NCBI GenBank assembly: GCA_002392835.1
Contig: DGHX01000163.1
Location: 1-31,627, forward strand
From: Prevotella sp. UBA3837
Lineage (GTDB): Bacteria; Bacteroidota; Bacteroidia; Bacteroidales; Bacteroidaceae
DNA: 31,627 bases
Direction of reading: 5' to 3'
A model generated the notes under the pieces. It made no database searches. It was not told the origin of the DNA and was given only the letters and a program-made list of their open reading frames with translations. Position 1 is the first letter of the stretch; each line of letters starts with the position of its first letter. A program made the position numbers and the translations under genes. Shown here piece by piece: positions 1 through 8,992 of this stretch.

Positions 1-207
1 CCTTTAACTCCTTTAACTCCCCAATGTTGAGCGAATGCGAAACTTGAATCATTCATCACTTCGTTCAGGTGTAGCGAGTGTAGCGTGTTTATCCTCGCGC
101 GCGCGTAATAGGAAATATGAGGTACGTCGGAAGGGGGGTATTGGCCGTGTCGTACGCCCCCAAAAAGAAACAAAAGTTAAGATTAGAAGAAAAAAAACGA
201 AACATTA
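1..207. other. Non-coding upstream region of the SusCD locus
   Basis: I see no credible gene here; the only long reading frame runs through the promoter and has no Bacteroidales-like protein character. The region starts with a direct repeat of ccttTaact units (1-20), has a five-unit alternating CG run at 96-105, and carries a possible hairpin in which the G-run at 133-137 plus GTA (138-140) pairs with TAC (153-155) plus the C-run at 157-161. No T-run follows, so it does not look like a terminator. It may hold regulator-binding sites for the operon, but no operator can be named. Confidence 0.5.
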
Positions 208-239
208 TTTGGCAATTTTAATAATTCTTCGTACTTTTG
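208..239 (+). promoter_or_regulatory. Bacteroidetes sigma-ABfr promoter of the susCD operon
   Basis: TTTG at 208-211 and TACTTTTG at 232-239 are separated by 20 bases, matching the Bacteroidetes -33/-7 consensus (TTTG and TAnnTTTG). Transcription should begin near 246, giving a leader of about 40 bases before the susC ATG at 288. Confidence 0.8.
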
Positions 240-287
240 CAGCCAAATGTATACATACTAATTCTATATTTACTAAAAACTAATCTT

Positions 288-3200
288 ATGTCTGTTAAAA
301 TTCAGAGTATCTTTCGTACGGCGCTACTGTTGTGCCTACTCTTGGTCGTGGGCCATCTCCAGGCGCAGACCGTTGCCAAGGGTACGGTGACAGATGCCAC
401 TGGCGAGACCGTCATTGGCGCGACCGTAGTTGAGAAGGGAAACCCGACGAATGCAGCAGTGACCGACATTGACGGTAACTTCACACTGAAGCTGCAGAAA
501 GGCAAGACAGTGGTCATCTCCTACATAGGAATGGTGCCACAGGAAGCCACCGCCGGCCCGAACATGAAAATCCAGTTACAGGACGACAACGCTGCACTGG
601 AGGAAGTCGTCGTTGTGGGCTACACCAGCAAGGCCCGTAAGGACCTCACCGGCTCGGTAGGCTCCATCAGCGGTGTGAAGCTGGCTGCCGTGCCCGTCAG
701 CTCAGCGGCCGTGGCCCTGCAGGGAAAGATTTCCGGCGTGCAGGTAACCACCGTCGACGGACAGCCGGGTGCCGATGTGAACATCCGCGTGCGCGGCGGC
801 ACCTCGGTGACGCAGAGCAACGAGCCCCTCTACATCGTTGACGGATTCCAGGTGGACAACATCAACGATATTCCCCCCACCGACATTGCCTCGATCGACG
901 TGCTGAAGGACGCCTCGCTCACCGCCATCTACGGTGCCAAGGGCGGCAACGGCGTCGTCGTCGTCACCACCAAGAGCGCACAGGCCGGCAACGTGAAGGT
1001 GACCTTCAACGGAAGCCTGACGCTGAGCCACCTCTCGAAGAAGCTCGACCTGATGAACGCCGAGGAGTTTGCAGAGTACCAGTATCAGTGGCACGCCGCC
1101 GAGGGTACCCGCAAGACCACGGCACAGTTCTACAAGGCTAACTTCGGCAACCCCTACGACCTCGACATGTACACCACCCTGCCCACCCACGACTGGCAGG
1201 ACGAGGTGATGGGCGAGACGCCGCTGAACTACTCCACCAACGTCACCATCGGCGGCGGCTCGGACAAGGTGAAGTTCAACGTGTCGCTCACACAGAGCGA
1301 GGACAAGGGTATCATCATGGGCTCGGGCGTGCGCCGCACGAACATCAACGTGAAGACCAACGTGCAGATAACCAACAAGCTCAGCATGCAGTTCAACCCC
1401 AAGTTCACCTTCCGACGCGACGAGGGTGCCGGCGGTGAGCATGTGGGCACGGGCGGCATCATCGACGTGCTGAAATACCGCCCCACCAACGGCCTGCGCG
1501 AGTACGGATACATAGACCCCCGCTATGCTGACCCCGACGAGGAGGAGCTGTTCAACATGACGAACCCCAAGAGCGACATCGCCATCAACCAGCTCATCAA
1601 GCACAGCTACACCTACACCAACAGCCTGTCCTTCGACTGGCGCCCCATCGACGGCCTGACGCTGCGCACCGAAGCCACCATCGGCCTGAACTGGATTGAC
1701 CAGAGCCGCTTCTACGGCGCACTGACCGACATGGGCCAGAAGACCGAGCACAACAAGCAGCCCCTGGCCACGCTGCTGAACAGCAACCGCCTGAGCTATG
1801 TGTGGACCAACACCGCCAGCTACAACTTCACGGCGAAGGACGCACACAACTGGTCGTTCCTGCTGGGACAGGAAATCAACAGCTCGCAGCGCCGCTCCAA
1901 CGAATACACCAACCACTTCTTCCCCCGCTCGTTCACCGCACGCGAGGCATGGGACAACATGGGATTCGGCACGCCCTACGAGGCATACTCATCACTGGCA
2001 ACACCCGACCGCACGGCATCGTTCTTCGGACAGGTGAGCTACAACTTCAAGCACAAGTACCTGCTCTCAGCCACGTTCCGTGCTGACGGCAGCACCAAGT
2101 TCGCACCCGGCAACCAGTGGGGCTACTTCCCCTCCATCAGCGGTGCATGGGTGATGAGCGAGGAGCCCTTCATGAAGGACATCAAGTGGATTACGAACCT
2201 AAAAATTCGCGCCGCCTACGGTCTGGCCGGTAACAACCGCATCAACGATGACATGTGGCGCGTGCTCTATGCCATCAACTCCACCGGCGGCCCAGGCTTC
2301 GGAGAGACGACGGCACTGGGCGAGAAGTACTATGGCAACCAGGGCGGATCGCAGTTCAGCAACGAGAAGATCAAGTGGGAGACCACCATCACCCGCAACC
2401 TGGCCGCCGACATCTCGCTCTTCAACGGACGACTGAGCATCACCCCCGAGTTCTACTGGAACACCACCCGCGACCTGCTCTACAGGTCGAACCTGCTGGC
2501 CGTGGGCTACACCACACAGATGCAGAACATAGGACAGGTGACGAACAAGGGCGTTGAGCTGACCGTCGGCGGCGACATCCTGCAGGGCAAGGACTTCGTG
2601 CTGAGCGCCAACCTCACCTTCGGCCACAACAAGATGAAGATTGACAAGCTCAACGGCACCGACCGCGAGGTGTGGGAGAAGAACGGACGCTGGTCGTCGG
2701 CCTACGGCGACGGCGACTACCTGCTGCGCGTGGGCGACGAGGTGGGCCTCATCTACGGATGGGTCTACGACGGCCTGTACGGGCTCGACGAGTTCTACTA
2801 CAACCCCACCGACAACTACCGCGCCATACCTTGGGGCTCGAGCGCTGCTGACAACGGCACGTCGGCCAACCAGGGACCGCGCAGCGACGGCTACGTAACG
2901 GTCATCAACGCCGTGTCGTCGCCGAACTTCGGCACCGCCACCCTGCCCGGACGCATCAAGTTCAAGGACCTCGACGGCGACGGACGCATCACCGATGCCG
3001 ACCGTACCGTCATCGGCAACACCAACCCCCGCTTCCAGGGCGGCTTCGGACTGAACGGACAGTGGAAGGACTTCGATGTCAACGTCAACTTCACTTACAT
3101 GCTCGACTTCGACATCAACAACGCCACGGCCTATGCACTCTCGTCGGCCAACGGCAACAAGAACCGCTTCTTCAACGTGCTCGCACGCTTCAAGGACGGA

Positions 3201-3620
3201 TGGCAGTACAACGACAAGGACGGCAGCATCACCGGCACCAAGGGTGACATACTGTACATGTGCTCCTACCTGGCCGACAAGAATGCCGAGCAGGTGTATC
3301 GCGAGGCCAACACCGGGCGCACGCTGTGGAACCCGCAGGACGTGACCAACAACCTGGCCAACAGCTACTTCATCGAGGACGGCTCCTTCCTGCGCTGCAA
3401 TGACATCACGCTGGGCTACACCCTGCCCAAGGACCTCACCAAGAAATGGGGCATCTCGAAGGCACGCTTCTATGTGTCGACCAGCAACCTCTTCATCATC
3501 ACCAGCTACACTGGCTATGACCCCGAGGTGGACATCCAGACCGGACTGACCAGCGGCATGGACTACAACCGCTACCCGCGCAACCGCAGCTTCGTTTTCG
3601 GCACAAACATCACATTCTAA
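288..3620 (+). CDS. susC: SusC/RagA-family TonB-linked outer-membrane transporter
   Basis: This is the outer-membrane barrel that imports oligosaccharides under its SusD lid, powered by TonB-ExbBD. The 1110-residue product begins with a signal peptide (about 1-27, ending in LQAQ), then a carboxypeptidase-regulatory-like domain (about 28-100), the SusC-type motif EEVVVVGY near residue 105 and a plug domain to about 245 with VRGG and LYIVDGF. The rest is a long beta-barrel ending in FGTNITF, with the terminal aromatic residue usual for outer-membrane barrels. Length is normal for the family. The ATG at 288 is chosen because an in-frame TTG at 237 lies inside the promoter. susD follows after 15 bases. 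The neighbouring pectate lyase suggests a pectic substrate; that part is inference. Confidence 0.96.
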   Translation: MSVKIQSIFRTALLLCLLLVVGHLQAQTVAKGTVTDATGETVIGATVVEKGNPTNAAVTDIDGNFTLKLQKGKTVVISYIGMVPQEATAGPNMKIQLQDDNAALEEVVVVGYTSKARKDLTGSVGSISGVKLAAVPVSSAAVALQGKISGVQVTTVDGQPGADVNIRVRGGTSVTQSNEPLYIVDGFQVDNINDIPPTDIASIDVLKDASLTAIYGAKGGNGVVVVTTKSAQAGNVKVTFNGSLTLSHLSKKLDLMNAEEFAEYQYQWHAAEGTRKTTAQFYKANFGNPYDLDMYTTLPTHDWQDEVMGETPLNYSTNVTIGGGSDKVKFNVSLTQSEDKGIIMGSGVRRTNINVKTNVQITNKLSMQFNPKFTFRRDEGAGGEHVGTGGIIDVLKYRPTNGLREYGYIDPRYADPDEEELFNMTNPKSDIAINQLIKHSYTYTNSLSFDWRPIDGLTLRTEATIGLNWIDQSRFYGALTDMGQKTEHNKQPLATLLNSNRLSYVWTNTASYNFTAKDAHNWSFLLGQEINSSQRRSNEYTNHFFPRSFTAREAWDNMGFGTPYEAYSSLATPDRTASFFGQVSYNFKHKYLLSATFRADGSTKFAPGNQWGYFPSISGAWVMSEEPFMKDIKWITNLKIRAAYGLAGNNRINDDMWRVLYAINSTGGPGFGETTALGEKYYGNQGGSQFSNEKIKWETTITRNLAADISLFNGRLSITPEFYWNTTRDLLYRSNLLAVGYTTQMQNIGQVTNKGVELTVGGDILQGKDFVLSANLTFGHNKMKIDKLNGTDREVWEKNGRWSSAYGDGDYLLRVGDEVGLIYGWVYDGLYGLDEFYYNPTDNYRAIPWGSSAADNGTSANQGPRSDGYVTVINAVSSPNFGTATLPGRIKFKDLDGDGRITDADRTVIGNTNPRFQGGFGLNGQWKDFDVNVNFTYMLDFDINNATAYALSSANGNKNRFFNVLARFKDGWQYNDKDGSITGTKGDILYMCSYLADKNAEQVYREANTGRTLWNPQDVTNNLANSYFIEDGSFLRCNDITLGYTLPKDLTKKWGISKARFYVSTSNLFIITSYTGYDPEVDIQTGLTSGMDYNRYPRNRSFVFGTNITF

Positions 3621-3635
3621 TAAAAGCCACACAAT

Positions 3636-5810
3636 ATGAAAAAGAGAATAACAGCATATTTAGCATATCTGGCTATGGCTCTCCCCATCGGGGGAGTCGG
3701 AGGGGGGCTTCTTGTTTCCTGCAATGACTACCTCGACGTGGAGGCACCATCGGCTTACACGCCAGAGTTCGTCTACAGCCAGAAGAGTGAGATAGAGCGC
3801 GCACTGAACGGCGTGTACGCACAGATGCTGGTCAACGACCTCTACGGAAACGCCTTCCAGCAGACGTTCCAGCTGAACAGCGACGTTGACATCACCATCA
3901 GCTCGGCCAGCTCGCATTCGCACAACACCTACAGCCGCTTCGACTGCGACGCACAGGGTGGCGAAATCTACAAGTTCTGGACTGCAGCCTACAACGCCAT
4001 CGAGTATGCCAACAAGTTCATACTCGGCGTGGAGCAGAGCAGCTTCGTCACCAAGCCCGAAGGGCTCTCCGAGGAGGAGGACGCCGAGTGGGCACAGGAT
4101 GCCGAGGTGCTGCAGTGGCTGGGCGAGGCCAAGTGCCTGCGCGCCATGGTCTACCACGACCTCGTGGTGATGTTCGGCGACGTGCCCTTCACCTTCACGC
4201 CCGCCAGCGACCGCGAAGAATACATCTTCCCCATCGTCGACCGCGAGCAGATACAGCAGCAGCTCATCGACGACCTGAAGCAGGCCGCCGTCAACATGGC
4301 CTCCACCAGCAGCGTCACCGTAGAGCACTGCTCGAAGGAGTTCGCACAGGCACTCATCGCACGCATAGCACTCACCGCCGGCGGATACTCGCTGCACCCC
4401 GACAAGAGCGACGCACGCAGCTATGGCACCATGCAGCGCCCGCAGAACTGGCAGGACTTCTACCGCACGGCACGCGACTACGCCGACTCGGTCATCACTG
4501 CCGGCACACACAGCCTCAACATGAGCTATCAGGATGTGTTCGTGGGCGAATGTAACTACCAGGTGGTGAACAACGATGACCCCATCTTCGAGCTCCCCTT
4601 TGCCAAGAACTCCACCGGCAACACCGGCTACCGCCATGGACCCGTCTACTCCTCGTATGAAGGACAGACCGTAGGACCCTGGGGCGAGTGCAACGGCGGC
4701 GTACGCCTGAACGCTTTCTACCGCTTCCTCTTCCGCACCGGTGACCTGCGCCGCGAGTTCGTCAACGGACTGTGGTACTACACCTACAAGACCGACAATG
4801 CCACCAGCACCCTCGTCGACTCCGTCGTCATCCGCAACGACTACTTCGTGCACAACAACAAGTGGTCGAAGCTGTGGACTGCCGAAGGCTCGGCACTGGG
4901 CAACACCACCACCGGCGCCACGGGCATCAACTTCCCCTACATGCGCTATGCTGACGTGCTGCTGATGTTTGCCGAAGCCGACAACGAACTCAACGGCGGC
5001 CCCACCGACAAGGCCGTGGAATGCCTCACACAGGTGCACAGCCGTGCCTTTGCCGACGGCGACCCCACCTTCATCGCCGATGCACAGGCCGACAAGGACG
5101 CCTTCCAGAAGGCCGTCCTCGACGAGCGCAAGTGGGAGTTTGCCGGCGAGAACATGCGCTGGCGCGACCTGGTGCGCACCAACACCTACGCCGAGGAGCT
5201 GATGTACAGCTTCCTGCGCTACTACTCGGCAGGCATGCAGAACGCACAGGGCCTCACAGGCTACGAGGACGCCATCAACGAGCACGACGGATACAGCACA
5301 GAGAAGGGATACATCGACAACCTGCCCTCGAACATCTACTTCCACAAGTACCAGATTGAGGAGGTGTCGCCCGTGGGCCTGCGCTTCTACAAGGCTCAGC
5401 TCTATGGCTATACCCTCGACGCCGCCTACAATGTAGTGGGCAAATACCCCAACCAGTCGCTGCCCAGCCTGCGCATCTACAATGCCTACGCATCGGCCAG
5501 CCGACCGGTGAAGAGCAACATCACCAACGGCGGCTTCAAGGCCGACGACTGGATGAGCGCCACCTTCTACCAGTGGGGCGACAACAACAGCGGCACGCCG
5601 AAGGACCAGTGCAAATACTCCTTCTACGGATTCATGCGCAGCGACGACAACGGCAATATGTGGATCATACGCAACGGCGTGCAGGAGATGTTCTCCAGCA
5701 TACTCAAGACCGAGGAGCTGCCCGTGGTGCGCTACATACTGCCACTTCCCAACCTGGTCGTACAGCGCTCGGCAGGTGCCTATAAGAACTACTACGGCTA
5801 TAACAACTAA
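3636..5810 (+). CDS. susD: SusD/RagB-family glycan-binding lipoprotein
   Basis: This is the surface lipoprotein that captures glycan and closes over the SusC barrel. The 724-residue product has a lipoprotein signal ending LLVSC with Cys29 as the lipidation site. The family start is recognisable (NDYLDVEAPSAYTPEFVYS), followed by an N-terminal helical TPR-like region. The typical late motif ERKWEFAGENMRWRDLVR lies around residues 498-516. It is long for SusD proteins, which are often 500-650 residues. The signal peptide is odd: the hydrophobic core is split by a Pro/Gly stretch (LPIGGVGGG) encoded by a palindromic GC-rich element at 3681-3711. Removing it would leave a conventional lipoprotein signal of about 20 residues. 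It lies in the same operon as susC and the next two lipoproteins. Confidence 0.95.
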   Translation: MKKRITAYLAYLAMALPIGGVGGGLLVSCNDYLDVEAPSAYTPEFVYSQKSEIERALNGVYAQMLVNDLYGNAFQQTFQLNSDVDITISSASSHSHNTYSRFDCDAQGGEIYKFWTAAYNAIEYANKFILGVEQSSFVTKPEGLSEEEDAEWAQDAEVLQWLGEAKCLRAMVYHDLVVMFGDVPFTFTPASDREEYIFPIVDREQIQQQLIDDLKQAAVNMASTSSVTVEHCSKEFAQALIARIALTAGGYSLHPDKSDARSYGTMQRPQNWQDFYRTARDYADSVITAGTHSLNMSYQDVFVGECNYQVVNNDDPIFELPFAKNSTGNTGYRHGPVYSSYEGQTVGPWGECNGGVRLNAFYRFLFRTGDLRREFVNGLWYYTYKTDNATSTLVDSVVIRNDYFVHNNKWSKLWTAEGSALGNTTTGATGINFPYMRYADVLLMFAEADNELNGGPTDKAVECLTQVHSRAFADGDPTFIADAQADKDAFQKAVLDERKWEFAGENMRWRDLVRTNTYAEELMYSFLRYYSAGMQNAQGLTGYEDAINEHDGYSTEKGYIDNLPSNIYFHKYQIEEVSPVGLRFYKAQLYGYTLDAAYNVVGKYPNQSLPSLRIYNAYASASRPVKSNITNGGFKADDWMSATFYQWGDNNSGTPKDQCKYSFYGFMRSDDNGNMWIIRNGVQEMFSSILKTEELPVVRYILPLPNLVVQRSAGAYKNYYGYNN
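3681..3711 (+). repeat. GC-rich palindromic element inside the SusD signal peptide
   Basis: The hairpin CTCCCC-ATCG-GGGGAG (3681-3696) is followed by a G6 run (3702-3707) and CTTC. The block order C-run, TC, G5, 5-7 bases, G6-7, CTTC matches the element at 23647-23690 in the TonB-dependent receptor, so the two appear related. Confidence 0.6.
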
Positions 5811-5831
5811 CCATCTCACACGCAACAGATT

Positions 5832-8222
5832 ATGAAAAAGATACTCAACAACATCATGCTTCTGATGGCTGCCACATCGGCACTCACCGTCGCCTCGTGT
5901 CAGGACGACGACGACAAGGCAGCACCCGGCACCGACCGTGAGTTCATGACCATGTTCATCTGCGAGAACACACGCGGCAAGGGAGCCGACTATCCGTACA
6001 ACAGCGGACTCGACGGCGCCTTTGCACACGGCAACACCGTACACCTGTACTGGTATGGCGTGAACGACTGCGCCGGCTATCAGGTGCAGATGGCCTACGA
6101 GCAAAAGGTGACGCTCGGACCCACGGCATGGGCTGCCGTGCAGGGAACCAGCGACCTCGTCGTAGACACCATCGTGGGGCCGAAGGTGCTCGACCTGATG
6201 ATCTACAACCTGCCCTACAACACCCGCTACCGCTTCGCCATACGCGCCCTGTCGAAGAAAGACCAGAACATCAAGGGCGACGAGAGCACCTTCGCTCACG
6301 CCAGCAACTGGTTCGGACACGGCAACGGACGACAGTGGCAGGAATACTTCGGCGTGGCAACGCAGCCCAGATACCTCACCCCGAAGGCCATCTACGTGAA
6401 CCAGGCACAGACCACCGAGACCACCATGACCGTCTACCTGCGTAGCACCGTGGACGACCTCATTAAGGGCAACGACGTGGTGGACGGATACCTGAACATC
6501 AACACCGACGAGGGCAAGGACGAGCTGCAGGCCTACTACGAGAACTTCAACATCGACGCCGACGGCAACCTTGGCTACAAGTACCTCACCGTTGACCCCT
6601 CGCCCAGCAACCCTAACGCCAGCGTGGGCGAAAAGTGGCGCCGCTACCTCATCACCGACGAGGACCGCGCACGCGGATTCATCACCATCGACGGCCTGTC
6701 GCCCAACAGCACCTACGTCATCAACGTCGTTGACCCAACGGTGACCGTAGCCGTGGATGCCATCTACAACACCTGCACCGAGCGCAGCGACGGCAAGCCC
6801 GGCCCCGCCATCTTCCTGCCCTGGGACTCGCTCTACGAGAACGCCGCCACCATGGCACTGCCCGACGACGACGCCGTGAAGCGCACCGACGTGTTCGCAC
6901 TGGCCACAGAGAAATACCAGGCAGCACCGCTCAGCCCCACGCTCTACGACTTCATCTCGAACACCACGCTGGCCGAGGGTCAGACCTTCTACCTGGAAGG
7001 CGGCAAGACCTACTACCTCGACGGCAACGACGGCACCGGCAAGGGATTCGTACTGGCCACACGGCCTGAAGACGTGGCACAGGGCAAGCGTGCACGCGTC
7101 ATCAGCGGCATAGGACACCACAACCGCTACAACCAGGGCACCGACGGCAAGCAATGGCAGGGCCCCTACTCCATGTTCATGTTCGGACGCTCGCCCGAAC
7201 CCGGTGAGGGCGGCGAGATTCGCATGAAGAAGCTGGAGTTCCGCGACATCGACTTCGACAACCCCGAAGCCCTGAACTACGGCGACAACCAGGCAGGACT
7301 GGGCACCGTGGCCGGCAACTACTTCTTCAACATGTACAGCGACGGCATGGCCGTGACCCTCGACTCGCTGGTCATCGAGAACTGCTCGTTCAAGCGGCTG
7401 GTGCGCGGCTTCATACGCGAGCAAGGCCCCAACTACAAGGTGTGGAACCACGTGCTCATCAAGAACAACCTGTTCTACGACTGCGGCTACTACAACCAGG
7501 GCGCTGGCGGCTACTGCTGGATTGCCGGTATCAACCAGCCCGGATCGAACCTCTACAAGGACATGAAGGTCATCGAGAACACGTTCTACGACAGCCCCTT
7601 CCCTGCCTTCTTCAGCGAGGAGAACACCGACAACCTGCGCGACAACGGCGCATGGTACATCACCTTCTCGAACAACACGCTCATCAACTTCAACACCCGC
7701 GCCAGCGGTGCCATCATCAAGATGCGCCAGCTGCCCCACGGCTCGGTCTACAACGTAGAGAACAACCTCTTCGTGCTCTGCAAGCAGCCCGGCGACCAGC
7801 GACAGCTGCAGATGTGGGGAGCAGACATCCGCGAGACGCAGCCACAGGCCGACGGCTCCTCGGGCGTGGTGACGCTGAACTTCAACAACAACTGGTCGAC
7901 GAACAACGACCTCACCAACGGCAGCATCTTCAGCGCCAGCCCCTGGACAGCCACCAGCAACAACTTCGGCAAGCTCGTCAAGGAGGGAACGGCAGTGCTG
8001 AAAGGCACACTGGAGGTGAGCGTGGCCGACATCTCGGCCACAGAGCTCATGGTCAGCCCCTGCCCGCCCTTCGTGGCACAGAGCGCCAACGACCAGAACA
8101 TGCACCGCGCCGAGGCACTCGACGGAACGGCTAAAGAGTACAACGTGAACCTCTTCTTCAAGAACTTCGACAACGACATCGTGCGCAACAACGCCGGAGC
8201 AGCACGCTGGCGCGTACAGTGA
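5832..8222 (+). CDS. Surface lipoprotein, FN3-like plus DUF4957/DUF5123-like right-handed beta-helix
   Basis: This is a probable pectin-binding surface protein; no catalytic motif is recognised. The 796-residue product has a lipoprotein signal (lipobox VASC, Cys23) followed by QDDDD, which is a typical surface-export context. Residues about 45-170 resemble a fibronectin type III fold (VHLYWYGVNDCAGYQVQM; YNTRYRFAIRALS). From about 380 on the sequence has beta-helix character, with repeated IENCSF, IKNNLFYDC, IENTFYDS, FSNNTLINF and VENNLFVL turns, matching the DUF4957 (about 380-530) and DUF5123 (about 540-700) pair known from pectin utilisation loci. It follows susD by 21 bases in the same operon. 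It could be a degenerate polysaccharide lyase fold used only for binding. The domain assignment is from recall of the family pattern. Confidence 0.8.
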   Translation: MKKILNNIMLLMAATSALTVASCQDDDDKAAPGTDREFMTMFICENTRGKGADYPYNSGLDGAFAHGNTVHLYWYGVNDCAGYQVQMAYEQKVTLGPTAWAAVQGTSDLVVDTIVGPKVLDLMIYNLPYNTRYRFAIRALSKKDQNIKGDESTFAHASNWFGHGNGRQWQEYFGVATQPRYLTPKAIYVNQAQTTETTMTVYLRSTVDDLIKGNDVVDGYLNINTDEGKDELQAYYENFNIDADGNLGYKYLTVDPSPSNPNASVGEKWRRYLITDEDRARGFITIDGLSPNSTYVINVVDPTVTVAVDAIYNTCTERSDGKPGPAIFLPWDSLYENAATMALPDDDAVKRTDVFALATEKYQAAPLSPTLYDFISNTTLAEGQTFYLEGGKTYYLDGNDGTGKGFVLATRPEDVAQGKRARVISGIGHHNRYNQGTDGKQWQGPYSMFMFGRSPEPGEGGEIRMKKLEFRDIDFDNPEALNYGDNQAGLGTVAGNYFFNMYSDGMAVTLDSLVIENCSFKRLVRGFIREQGPNYKVWNHVLIKNNLFYDCGYYNQGAGGYCWIAGINQPGSNLYKDMKVIENTFYDSPFPAFFSEENTDNLRDNGAWYITFSNNTLINFNTRASGAIIKMRQLPHGSVYNVENNLFVLCKQPGDQRQLQMWGADIRETQPQADGSSGVVTLNFNNNWSTNNDLTNGSIFSASPWTATSNNFGKLVKEGTAVLKGTLEVSVADISATELMVSPCPPFVAQSANDQNMHRAEALDGTAKEYNVNLFFKNFDNDIVRNNAGAARWRVQ

Positions 8223-8268
8223 AGTGATAAGTGACAAGTGATTAATTTCAACTGAAATACAGACTATT

Positions 8269-8772
8269 ATGAATAAGTTCATTAGCAAGATAACAATGAT
8301 GGGATGCTGCCTCGCACTCCTGGCCACTGCCGCCGCGTGCAGCGATGCCAATGAGTATGAGGATGCCGTCACCGACAACCCCGCATGGAGCGACGCCCAC
8401 CCCACCAGCCTGGCCAGCACCAAGTATGTGCGCGGCACGGGAATGAAGAAGAATGTCTACGGCGTTGAGGTGCAGGGCTTCATCGAGAGCCTCGACTTCG
8501 TCTCGGCCGACTCCGTGCAGGTGAAGATGAGCCAGGGTGCCACCGAGGGAACCTGGGTCGACGACTCAAACACCGAGCGCGTGCCACTCTATGAGTACAC
8601 TTACAATGAGGCATCGGGAAAGATAGAAATCCTGAAGCGCACCGTCGACGACAACAAGCGCGTGTCGAAGTCGGTCATCTTCTCGGGTGTGGCCGTCACG
8701 GCCGACAAGGACATCATCACCATGATGCACTTCGGCGATACGCCCATGCAGACCTACCTGGTAAAGCAATAA
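8269..8772 (+). CDS. Small putative lipoprotein of the SusCD operon, function unknown
   Basis: I do not recognise this 167-residue protein. It has a lipoprotein signal with lipobox TAAAC (Cys24) followed by SDANEYEDAV, an acidic stretch consistent with surface exposure. The remainder is predicted beta-rich and contains no catalytic motif I know. It lies 46 bases after the DUF5123-like gene and just before a strong hairpin, so it is probably the last gene of the susCD transcript. A role as accessory glycan-binding or complex-stabilising lipoprotein is inferred only from position. The 46-base gap holds AAGTGATAAGTGACAAGTG-like repeats that resemble the tract after the pectate lyase gene. Confidence 0.8.
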   Translation: MNKFISKITMMGCCLALLATAAACSDANEYEDAVTDNPAWSDAHPTSLASTKYVRGTGMKKNVYGVEVQGFIESLDFVSADSVQVKMSQGATEGTWVDDSNTERVPLYEYTYNEASGKIEILKRTVDDNKRVSKSVIFSGVAVTADKDIITMMHFGDTPMQTYLVKQ

Positions 8773-8793
8773 GCCAGCAGATGAACAACCTCG

Positions 8794-8825
8794 TTTGGGA
8801 GGCTGCACGCTTGCAGCCTCCCAAA
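8794..8825 (+). terminator. Perfect 14-bp hairpin closing the susCD operon
   Basis: TTTGGGAGGCTGCA (8794-8807) pairs perfectly with TGCAGCCTCCCAAA (8812-8825) around the loop CGCT. It lies 21 bases after the small lipoprotein stop codon. Only TTATT follows, so the U-tract is poor; it may act as a terminator or as a 3' stabiliser that trims readthrough RNA. Confidence 0.7.
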
Positions 8826-8903
8826 TTATTGCAGCCATGAAGCCCATTAACGGCCAATCTGGCTATATAGCCTCATTTTTTTACACATTTTAATTGCAAA
8901 TAA

Positions 8904-8934
8904 TTTGCAGATTACAGCTTTTTTCGTATCTTTG
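8904..8934 (+). promoter_or_regulatory. Bacteroidetes promoter of the secreted protein at 8993
   Basis: TTTG at 8904-8907 and TATCTTTG at 8927-8934 are 19 bases apart, a consensus match. The predicted leader of roughly 50 bases is AT-rich with no Shine-Dalgarno site. Confidence 0.8.
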
Positions 8935-8992
8935 CACCGTAATATCAGAAAGCATACAACAAACTTTATTTATTAACTAACACATTTTATTT

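Noticed and set aside
95..106. Alternating CG run as a Z-DNA or regulatory site
   Set aside because: Too short and without context to support a functional claim.
133..161. Hairpin upstream of the susC promoter as a terminator of a previous gene
   Set aside because: No T-run follows on either strand, and no gene end is visible to its left.
35..283. 82-residue reading frame upstream of susC
   Set aside because: It crosses the susC promoter, has basic low-complexity composition and no family resemblance.
702..1916. Minus-strand reading frame opposite susC
   Set aside because: Low-complexity Val/His/Gly composition produced by the codon bias of susC; susC itself is conserved throughout.
3660..8438. 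Very long minus-strand reading frame (1592 residues) opposite susD and the DUF5123-like gene
   Set aside because: It is a GC-rich shadow of the + strand genes: Val/Ala/Gly/His-rich, no domain motifs, and it runs across several real genes and their gaps.
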